A stretch of 64,000 bases of DNA from Pagrus major. Taxonomy: Eukaryota > Chordata > Actinopteri > Spariformes > Sparidae. Below are positions 13,464-23,000 of this stretch, in pieces. Position 1 is the first letter of the stretch. Each line of letters begins with the position of its first letter. The notes under the pieces are model-generated. The model worked only from the letters and a program-made list of their open reading frames with translations, was not told the origin of the DNA and did no database searches. Made by a program: the position numbers and the translations under genes. Location of the stretch: contig NC_133234.1 in assembly GCF_040436345.1 (NCBI RefSeq), positions 9,796,446 through 9,860,445 on the forward strand. Direction: 5' to 3'.

Positions 13464-13943
13464 AGGAATAGTGTGACATTTTTGGGAAATGCATTTATTT
13501 ACTTTCTTGCTGAGAGTTTGATAAAAAGATTGATATCACTCTGACGTTTGTAGCCTATGCTAAATATGAAGCTAATACCAACACGGTTAGCTTAGCTTCG
13601 CATAAAGATAGAGGGAAACAACCAACCTCTGTCGAAATGTCACAAAATTCACCTACCAGAACATCATTAAAGCTCACTAAATAACGTGAGATTAGATACA
13701 TAATTATATATTATAATTAAATTAACAATTGTACTTGTTCCGTCTCGTTTGCTTAGACAAATTTTGTTATCTTTGAACAGTGAAAGGCTAGCTGTTTCCT
13801 ACCGTTTCCAGTCTTTGTGCTAAGCTAAGCTAACCAGCCAGTTAGCAGAAGCTTCCTATTTTCCGTATACACTAGAGCATGGCATTAATGTTCTCATTTA
13901 ACTTCTGGCAAGAAAGTAAATAAACAAATTTACCAAAATGTTG
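13464..13943. mobile_element. Inverted-repeat (MITE-like) element
   Basis: Two inverted arms enclose about 400 bases without coding potential. The left arm (about 13476-13509) ends ATTTATTTACTTTCTTGC; the right arm (about 13909-13943) reads its reverse complement beginning GCAAGAAAGTAAATAAA. An inner GCTTAGCTTCGCATAAAG is answered by TTTGTGCTAAGCTAAGC, so the symmetry extends inward. It is a non-autonomous fold-back element; the superfamily is not determined. Confidence 0.75.
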
Positions 13944-16613
13944 TACTAGAGCTTTGATAATAACACCCAGTTTAAAATCATTTGAGAACTTATTTGGAAC
14001 ATTACAGATGGTGTTGAAGCAGAGGGATATGTTTTTAGCATACTAAAACTATCTTCTGTTGTAAGAATGTGTTTTTTATAATCTATCATTGGTACTTCTT
14101 ATAAATTCTACACTTATTGTTATTATTACTTAATGTTCATAATAGGCTACAGTAAGTAGCACAAGCTGTGTAGCTGCAACTTGTGTTTGAAGTAAGAAGA
14201 CTGTAGGTTAGTTGGTGGGTAATGTAATAATAATGGCTATGACTTATGTTGTATTCCTCTAAGAACACTTACATATTTATAATCAGCAGTCCCAAGTTCA
14301 CTGAGGTGGACTCATGGCCTGAAGATTGGCAGTTAAAATCCACGTATGGGCTGTGAGAGTCTAAGAGTGAACACATCATCCTCCCTTTGCTTGGTCGCAC
14401 TCTTGACCAGATCCCCACAATGGTCCCAGTGGAGTAGTTCAGTGGAAGAGTGTGGTTTGACTGACTAGTGCCAGAGCATACCCCTCAGCTAAAATAAATG
14501 GAATAAAATAGAAAATTGAGGGAGTGCAAACCAACAGCAAGAGGTTGGTTTGTGCATGCATATTGAAAGAGTTAACATTAAGTACTTAAGTAATAGTCTG
14601 TCTTAGATTTGGTGGAGATATTGTGGAATTCACTTCAAAAGCAGTTAAACCAATGGGAAGGTGTCAATTTTTATAAATTGCAGAATTTCCATATTAGAGA
14701 AGGGACCATCTGTAAATGTCTTACAGACAAAGACACACATGTCATCTGATAGGAGGTCTTTTTATCCGCAACAGCTTTACAGCTTATGAATTCATGAAAA
14801 CTGGAGTGCATGCATGCCAATTTTAATATTTTTTCCCTCCAAGCCGCTGAGGAGACAAAAACAATGTCTTCATTTTAACTGTTTGGGATTTCTTTCCAGC
14901 TTCTCTTTGGCAGGCCGTCAGAGGCTCATGTCCATTTCCCACAGCAGCTATCAGCCCGATGGAAATCAAGTCCAGTAAGAGATCATCAGTTGGCTACTCA
15001 CAACACGCTGAAATAGTCTAACCAAAGATATCTGGAAGTATTTACAAAGTTGTATAATTAGATCAGTGGCTCCAGGCTGCAGTGGAAAATATTCACAGCA
15101 TAATGTAATGACAGAGAAAGAGGAGAAGAAACGCAGGACGGGCGCTCACAAAACATGGGCACACAGTGCACCAGACCCAGCTAATACCACACATCTTAAG
15201 ATAATTAGAGAATGGAAAGGCTTTTTTATATTCCCATTGGTGTTCCCTCCACATGCCTCCTCCAGCAAATGATTAATTTAGAGTTCAGGAATGTGTGTTC
15301 ACTGTTTAGTCTTCAGCCTCCCTGGGTTGTAACCCCTGACCCAACCAGATCACCAGCACGCCTCTGAAAACCATCAGACATCTGCTTATCTAAACTATAC
15401 AGCACACAAGTACCAGGACCAGCCTCCTCATTACTCAAACTCCATCCATCCTTTCCTCTGTCAGAAGCCAAACTCCACTAACAGGAGACTTCTTTTCCAT
15501 CAGCGCAGACTCAAACAGCCTGGACAGGCATTTCCTGTGGGTGGGACCTGAGAGCAGAGACATTCTTGGGCCAGGCACCTCCACTTCCTGTCTCTGTTAA
15601 CACCACACTGAAAGACATACTGTCTGGACCTGCTCTTATTTTAAACTTTATTTGATGCTCTTATCCAGCAGTAGATTAAAGCTTAAATTCCAAGATTACT
15701 AATGTTGCATGTAAACAATGGTGAGAAGTGCAAGGTCAGAGTGTCAGTGCCCGGATAACAGGGGGAACAAAACAATCCTGTGAGCCTGATGTTATAATCT
15801 CAGACAAAAAAGTGAGAGGACAAGGTATAAGAGCACATGAAAAGAATACAAACCTCAGAAAAGTACAATTTAGAGCAGGTAAAAAGGGAGGCAGGGAATG
15901 TTTTTTTTTGTGTGTGCATGTTTATTTGCACCATGGGGTGTTTAAATAGGTGTTACAATCATTTGCCCTCCCCAGGAGTCAACAGCTGCACCAATGCGTT
16001 GGTATTCAACAGCTGGACCATTTTAGAGAGGGAATGTGGACGAGAGTGCCGTGTGTTTGTGTTGTAGGGGGTCCTTATAAATCCATATGTGACAACTGTC
16101 AGTTCGATGTAAATCGAATTGAAGTGATGATTGCACCATTTGGTGGCTGTTGCATCTGTCCTGATTGCGTGGGAACATTTAATCATTAAAATCCTTGAAT
16201 GCATAAACTGCCATGGCAAACTGATTTAATTCAGAAAAAAATATAATTCATACCTTTACAGTTGAAGACCTCAAGTTCAAATAAATTGCTTTACATTGCA
16301 ATACTTACTATAGACCTGCATCAACCATGTACATAAGGGTTAAACAAAGGGTTTTTTGATGTGAACGGATCAAATATGGAAATTAAAGCTAATAACTACA
16401 TCAGGTCCCATAAATTTAAAATGCACTAAAGCAAATGTTAAACAACAAATACAAAGTTGGATTGAATTTTTTTTTTCATCTTTACCTGACACTAAAGCAT
16501 TGAGCAGTCTGAAATCAGGTTTGTGCTGTATTTGTGTGTTCTTGCTGCCCCCTTATGGCTCATTGTGAACAAGACGACTCCTCACACATCAAATAAAAAC
16601 TTGCAACAACACA

Positions 16614-16619
16614 TTTATT
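16614..16619 (-). terminator. Polyadenylation signal of the endonuclease IV gene
   Basis: The plus strand reads TTTATT, which is AATAAA on the minus strand, about 170 bases past the stop codon. A T-rich and GT-containing stretch follows on the minus strand. A normal, short 3' UTR is implied. Confidence 0.6.
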
Positions 16620-16787
16620 CAGTCATTTACATTCAGAGACAAAACCTGCTGAAACTGTCAACACAGTGATTAAACAACTAAACAGATTCAGGCTCCACCA
16701 CTCGTCCACTTTGGTCCTTGACAAACACTTCACACAATTCTCTGAACAGATGTGTGAGCAGTGTTAATACAACAGTAAGAGTGCTTT

Positions 16788-17339
16788 CTATTTCTTCTCA
16801 CAGAGGGAGTAGAGAAGTTCAATCTGCTCTGCATACTCGAATCCTGGCCTGTCGGGAAAAGACATAACAGTCATGTTAAATCTGAAATTAAAAACTTTGA
16901 AAGACAGTGGCTCTTAATAAACAGAATAGATGAACTCTTTTCCAGGAGTAATACAGTGCTACCTATCCATAGCGCTGCACAATATTTCTATGCTCAGCTA
17001 TTCACACACACTTACACACTGATGTAAAAGCCATCGAGAGCAATTTGGGGATCAGTATTTAGCCAAGATACTTAGTGGAAGACCCGCTCTACCTCCTAAG
17101 CCACAGCCGGCCCAAGAGTAAAGATATGCTGTTTTTAGATTTCCAATGTAAAGACCACACCCAGCCATTGTTCACAGACATGCCCCTTGCATCTGCACTT
17201 ATCTCACCGTCCAGGTGTCTCCAGTATCAGGGGGATGTTGTCCAGTCTGGGCTCGTTGACAATGTCCCGAAAAGCAGAGATTCCGATGTGACCTTTCCCG
17301 ATGTCTTCATGGCGATCGAGGTTGCAGCCTAGTTTGCCT

Positions 17340-17374
<35 letters not shown>

Positions 17375-20300
17375 CAGAAAGGACAGTTTAGAGTTTACTC
17401 AGCAGAGTTGACTTCATAAATGGGATATTTTTGTGTGAAAGTCCTGGCTGTACCTTTGGAGTCATTGAGATGGATGGCTCTAAGGTAGTGGAGCCCCACT
17501 TCCTGATCAAACTCGTCAAGCATGGCCTTCACTCCTCCCTCTGCAGCCAGGTCATAGCCTACGAAAAACAACAATTTAACACAAAGAAGAACAAAATTTG
17601 CCACCTTCATTGCAATTGTATTATTTCATGGCTCTAATCCTAATCCTCCACATCACAGGGTTCACATAATGAAATTAGAGCAAACAATGACCCAGAAGTA
17701 AATAGTTTTAAGACTTAACTACCCATGTTGCAATCGTAATTTAGATTGTGTGACGTTAAAGCCCACCTCCAGTCAAAAATGTGTTTCCTTCTTGTTCTTA
17801 TAGTTGAATGTTTGAGCTTTACTGTGCAGAATGATATACTGTATGTGCAGATTTGACACAGGAAGGTTGTTTTCACACTTATTGCTCAAAGTGGGAATTT
17901 CCACTGTGCTTATTGACAATTTAATTTTGAGAGGCAGGTCTATGAGCATAATTTGTGACATCACAAACGGCTTGGATGCCAAACCTGGTCCACTATTTAG
18001 CTCCTACACATGTGATGAGGAAACTGGACTTATCGATCCTGGATTTTAAATGAAGGAGTTTGAAAGATTTTAACAAAATAAATTACATATTAGACTCAAA
18101 TTACTTAAAATAGAGCAATTTATTTACATGTTAAAACATGTCTGGAGGGGGAGGAAATGGTGCTGAATTACACTTGATAGGGACTTGATCTGATACAGGA
18201 AGATCAACCTCGAGTTTCACTCACCTGCGGCAAAGGCGTGGCAGGTATCAAGACACACTCCCACTCTGGTCTGGTCTCTCACTTTGTCTATGATGCTCTT
18301 CAGCTCAGAGAACTTACCTCCCAATGTACTGCCCTGACCGCTCATGTTCTCCAACACTGACCACACGGGGCAAAAAGAAAAAGACACTCTCATTCAACCC
18401 ATCTGCTACAACACCTGATACACATGCAGAATTGGCTTGGCTGCCCTCTTTCGTTCCTGAAGCACAGCCTGAGGGCAGTTTTTCGCAACTGCGTCAGTTT
18501 TTTTGCAGTCTTTCCACTGTAGTGCATTCTTGTCACACCGGCGGCATTTGGGGTATGCGAGTCAAAGGACTGTGGTCTGTGCCATGAATCACAAGTAATG
18601 TAACACCAGTGTCAAGCCTGCAGTCACTTCTGCAAATTGAAAGTTATGTATTAGAGCCCAGTTTTATCAATTATGTGCAAAGGGATTTGTGATTTTTGTG
18701 ACAATTGATTTGAATTTGTGGGTTTGGTTGCGACTGCAAGTGTTTTCTCACTACACTGACACTCATATACTCTATAAAGCATTGTCTTGCAATAAGTTCC
18801 CATTTCAATGAGGCACATAATATTCTTTGCTTGACAAGGCCATCAAGAGGTGTGGATTAAAGTCACTGTAATTGCTGAGGGAAAAATACGCTTTTAAGTG
18901 TGAGTCATTGTAAGTGAGGTTCTCCACTGTTCCTCTTTGCTAAAGCAGTTTTCCTGTGTTAAGCATGTTATTGTGGTTTGTTCTCACTTTTTCCCCTCAC
19001 TACATTACATCATTTTGCAGTGTTAACAACAATCACTAGCTGGCCTCATTTTGACCTCTAAGTTTCACTATTCATTTTTTATAAAAGGGATTATAAGACC
19101 TTGGTTAAAGGAGACATATTGTGCTTTTTCATTTCTCTTTTCCTTCAGTGTTTTATATATGTTCTTATGCATGTAAAAGATCTTGAAAGTTAAAAAGGTC
19201 AAAGTCTGCAGAAACTCCCACAAAACACTGCTCCTGAAATGCCTTATCAGTAGTCATGCCTCAAATTGCGTGACTTTGTGACATCACAATATGTCACCAT
19301 ATCAAACATTTGCATAATTTATGCATAGCGGCTAGTTTGGCAACTAAGAATTAATTTAGCACAGCTGCTCTGTTGTTGTCAGTGGTGCATGCTCAGGTGT
19401 GTGTAAGCTGACCAATGAGAGCAGACTTGGTATTCGGGAGGCGGGCCTTAAAGAGACAGGCGCTAAAACAGAGCGTTTCAGTCAGAGGGTTAATACAGTG
19501 CTGCAGCACTGGATCATATGAGAAAACTGATGGGTTTTTTAAGCAGTTAAGCACGTAAACCTGGTCTAGTTGTAACTCAAAATGAAATTATCAACCTGAC
19601 AATGAGCATACGTCTCCTTTAAAGTTGAAAAACTGCTGCCTTTGGAATTAAGCTTTTCAGTAGTTCTTTGATGATCTGCAGAAGCAGGGTACAAATGCAG
19701 CAAAATGATGTAACACAGCAAGAGGAAGTTCATTTGAACAGATGCTCAAATACACTATATAAATAATACTTGAATTGTATCAACAGCGTTGACAGTCTCA
19801 ACAATTGCAGACATGTAACTGCATGGCTATCGCATAATACTGGGTGTATGTGTTTTTTTGTCCACCCCCTGTCCCTGTCCCTGTACCTGTAACCACAGCA
19901 GGTGTTTGCTGGTGAGCGTGGTTAATGGCTCCTGCTATCTTGTCCACACACTGCTCGGTGGTGATGGAGCCCAGGGACGAGCCGGGGTGGAAGTTGTAGA
20001 GGTTGAGGCCCAGGAGGCTGCAGCGGCTGAGCTCATCCACCAGCAGGGCCTGGCTCTTCTCAAACACATCTGGGTGCAACATGGGCACGCAAACCAGAGG
20101 GAAGAGAAGACTAGACACAGTTGGAAGAGATTAAATAACCAGCACAAGACAAGAGCAGGAGTGTGAGAGAGCCACGGAGAAAAGTCAAGGACAGAATCTG
20201 CAGGAGACATCAATCAGTGTCTGACAAACCCTCTTTAGGAGATCCACAGTTCATCAGGTAGGACCCGTGAGGCAGGATGTGAGCTGGGTCATACCCCTGT

Positions 20301-20693
20301 AGGGAACATTGCTCCCTAAACTTGGCTGCAGCTGTCTGGTCCAGTGCAGGCCTCTTCCAGGACCGCTGGGAGCCCAGAAACAGGGCGAAACTGCTGCCAC
20401 CCATCTCTGTGCAGGACTCCACTGCTTTCCATATCCCACCTGGAGGGAAATGAAGATGCAGCACAAGAACTGAACGTGTCTTTAATGTAATCACTTTAGG
20501 AGAGTCTAACAGGATGACATGAGGGCTTACCTTGGATGCCAACATGAGCTCCGATGTACTTATTATTCCCACGCTCCTTCCTCCTCCTGTCTGCTCTCTG
20601 CTCAGCCTCCTTCTCCGGAGGGTCTCCCTCATTTTCTCCTTCCAAAGCCTCCTCGGTTTTCCTCTTCCTCGCTCCTCTCTTTTTTGGACCCAT
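16788..20693 (-). CDS. Endonuclease IV (Nfo/Apn1 family) AP endonuclease
   Basis: It encodes a metal-dependent AP endonuclease of base excision repair that cuts 5' to abasic sites. Coding exons on the minus strand, in order: 20531-20693, 20230-20439, 20069-19887, 18356-18225, 17558-17454, 17337-17208, 16848-16788. All have AG/GT borders and phases join cleanly to give 327 residues (E. coli Nfo is 285). Residues 1-45 are a Lys/Arg/Glu-rich extension with a basic cluster ([10 protein letters not shown]), a likely nuclear signal. The barrel starts at YIGAHVG (46-52). The nine metal ligands of the family are present: H112 (HGSY), H152 (FHPGSS), E188 (LENMSGQG), D222 and H225 (DTCHAF), H259 (HLNDSK), D272 and H274 (DRHEDIG), and E304 (LETPG). 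The start ATG has no upstream in-frame ATG in the inferred 5' exon before a stop. It lies head-to-head with TNRC6B. Family identity is certain; vertebrate function is inferred. Confidence 0.95.
17342..17372. repeat. A31 homopolymer (T31 in gene orientation) at a splice acceptor
   Basis: Thirty-one uninterrupted A residues lie directly next to endonuclease IV coding exon 6. On the minus strand this reads T31 then GCAG and the exon, so the homopolymer is the polypyrimidine tract of that acceptor. Confidence 0.9.
19105..19624 (+). mobile_element. MITE-like element with terminal inverted repeats, copy 1
   Basis: It starts TTAAAGGAGACATATTGTGC and ends GAGCATACGTCTCCTTTAAA; the ends are inverted repeats of about 15-20 bases. 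The body has no coding potential. A second copy in the same orientation occurs at 47259-47780, sharing a near-identical block around CTTGAAAGTTAAAAAGGTC. It lies in endonuclease IV intron 3, antisense to that gene's listed strand. Confidence 0.85.
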
Positions 20694-21116
20694 GCTATCA
20701 AGAGAAAGTTAGGAGCAGCACTTAGGAATGCGCAACAACAACAAAAACGGATGACGTTTTTCTGTTTATTATCAGTGGCTGCTTTAACACATGCGTTCGG
20801 GAGGCCTGTTACATACAAGGCACACACAGTGGTGCTAAGTTGGACTGTCAAAAGTTTATGAAGGTCAAAATGCGTTTTTTATGCATCCCATTCGGCAGCA
20901 GCCAGCCAGTCACAGTGCTTCCACGCAGCTGCCACAGGCTGACCATTGGAGACGCTTCATGCTGAGCAGCAAAATGGCCGCCCGTCAACCGACTGACTCC
21001 ACAGCGCTTTGAAATTTAAATTCTTCTGCACATTAGGGTTTACACTATTACAACGTTAGTACTTATTTACAAACCAGTAGCTTGTTACGCGTGTATCTTC
21101 ATCATCTGCCACTTAC

Positions 21117-21180
21117 TTGACTATCCGCTCAGGCGTCGCTGTTCTTGTAGCCTCGACGAATGCCTCAAAAAGCTAAAAAA
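21117..21180 (-). other. Inferred 5' UTR exon of the endonuclease IV gene
   Basis: The strong minus-strand donor CAA|GTAAGTGG ends this segment. It would splice to the acceptor TTGATAG just before the start codon, at 20695-20696. No ATG lies in frame with the coding start in the segment, and a TAG lies in frame near its 5' end. The 5' boundary is unknown. Confidence 0.45.
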
Positions 21181-21249
21181 AAAATCGCACTGAAGCACTT
21201 TAGCTAAGCTAGCTAGCACGCTAGCTTTTCTTCATATGTGATTCCTGAG
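21180..21249 (+). other. TNRC6B: Inferred 5' UTR exon of TNRC6B
   Basis: A consensus donor (GAG|GTGAGTAAC) follows this segment. The next TNRC6B acceptor is TTTTTCTCTAG, with the AG at 22966-22967. That leaves an intron of about 1.7 kb with no recognised content. The 5' end is unknown. Confidence 0.45.
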
Positions 21250-23000
21250 GTGAGTAACGCTAACTGGATTTACGCTGAGTTTTTCTAAGCGTTTCGCCGT
21301 TTCGTAATTTGTATGCATGCAAATGGATGGCAACATCTTTAACGAATTACCCTGCCATTGCGCTCGCTAGCCAGGCTAGCGCCGTTAGCCTGGCTACTTT
21401 TAGCTGCTGACTGTAGGTAACCTAGCGTACCTAGTTAGCTAACGTTCGATAGCATTAGCACTTGTGTAGCATTATAAGAGGTTGAGGTGGATATGTGGCT
21501 CAAGGCTCGGTGTATTTGCTGTTAAAGGCTGTTGTGTACACAGAACAGAGTCATTACCTGACATATGCGGGTTGGCAGCTGGCTGATCTCGTTAACCTTA
21601 ACATGTTAACGTGCGTGCTAATCTGTGTCTGCGTATTGAACAAGTATGGGCAGAAACCACTCCTTAATGTTAGCTATCGACGAAATATTTTACCAGCAGC
21701 TACAGCTAGAATTGTCGTCTACATAAACTGCAAGACAGGGATGAAGGTGTTTGGCCATTAGCCCTTACCCGTTTATGCACGGTTCAGTTTAAGCAACGTT
21801 GATCACCTGTGTCTTTGATTTTTGAAAAGGCTTTTCCATTTTCTAGCATAAGAAAGCTCAGATCTTTTTGCTGTAACGTAAGCTAGCTAACAGCTAAATG
21901 CGGATGAGCTTGTAACAACGTTGACAGGATGGTACAGGTACGTTAACATTAGCTGGTGTAGTTTATATTAGTGATCTGAAAGAGCAAATCTGACAGCTCA
22001 TAATAGCACAATAATCGGGTCTGGCTTTCTGATCCACTAGGCCTGTGGTCAGGAAGGATGTCAGGTTCGTAGTCTTTGAATCTAGGAATCTTGCCTGCTG
22101 GAAGTGGCTGTGGTACTTAAGCAAAAACGAAACCGACTAAATCAGCCGTCAGATCGTAATAGTTCTTGATGTTTATATATTTAAACCTCTTGTTCTCTTC
22201 TAAAATAAAGTGATTTTTTGTAAAGTGGAAACACAAGCTGAGAAATCTTGTGGAGTTTTAAGAATATTGGCATATTCTTATATACTGCTGTTTTCAATAT
22301 GAGCTTACCTGGCCACATTACAGTGACAGTGTCAATATGTCAGTTGGATTTGCCCATGTATTGGGGATCCTAATGACAATGCATAAATTTGGTGTTCTTG
22401 TCTGCGTTTCTTGTCTCAAAACTGTCAAAGAGTCTAATCGAGAAGATCTGGTCATACTCCATCTTAGGAACAATTACACAGGCCTGACTCTCAAAGCATC
22501 AGTTTGCCACTGACATGACCACATGCAGATTCAGTCAGTCAGTCTGCTGACGAGATGAGTTGGCAGACTAAATCAAGCCCCTTGTAAACTGTCTAAACTG
22601 GAACCTACCAGTGTGATCAGCTTACAGTATTCTGCATGCTTATGATAGGGATAATTACTGTGTTTGTTGCCCACATGTCCAGCAGTATTCTTAGCTCTAG
22701 CACCTGATGGCTGATTCATCCAATCAGGCATGCAGTCCATTGTCGCTTGCATACATGGACGGAGACTCACGTGGCCACACATAGCAACTGTGATGCCGTC
22801 TTTTTTCTTTTGATTTTTGCTGCAGTCATCGTTAACTATTTGTCTGTGTTTTTTGAGCAGTGATTTACTACACATTTAAACCCCCCTGGCTATACAAATA
22901 CAGACTCAGTGGTATTAAAATGCTGAATCTGTGACCATATCTTGGAATATGCTCCTTTTTTCTCTAGAAGAAAGGAGTATCAGGACAGGAGCAGTAGTTC

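Larger units (their letters stand above)
1..16600. other. Gene-free or unrecognised stretch
   Basis: No coding exon could be supported here on either strand. Open frames are short, lack recognisable domains and are not joined by credible splice sites. The stretch holds a LINE fragment near 2.8-3.2 kb, an inverted pair of one repeat (1-345 and 9530-9885), a fold-back element at 13.46-13.94 kb and several microsatellites, all listed separately. Small exons of a long-intron gene could be missed by eye. A GC-richer patch at 6450-6660 and an open segment at 1195-1300 were examined without recognition. Confidence 0.55.
20900..21250. promoter_or_regulatory. Putative bidirectional promoter (endonuclease IV / TNRC6B)
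   Basis: Good splice donors point outward from this short interval. On the minus strand CAA|GTAAGTGG lies at 21117/21116; on the plus strand GAG|GTGAGTAAC lies at 21249/21250. This implies divergent first exons within about 130 bases. Nearby are an inverted CCAAT box (ATTGG, 20945-20949) and a YY1-like AAAATGGCCGCC (20971-20982, one base off the usual GGCGGC core). No TATA box is evident. The start sites are inferred. Confidence 0.5.

Noticed and set aside
17765-18075. Possible dispersed repeat in endonuclease IV intron 4 (TTAAAGCCCACCTCCAGTC start)
   Set aside because: It looks familiar as a teleost repeat, but I see no inverted ends and no second copy here, so it is not listed as a feature.
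20210-20851. 213-residue minus-strand open frame starting upstream of the endonuclease IV start
   Set aside because: It runs in a different frame through coding exon 1 and intron 1, and joins the true frame only in exon 2. The spliced reading gives the conserved GAHVG motif; this one does not.
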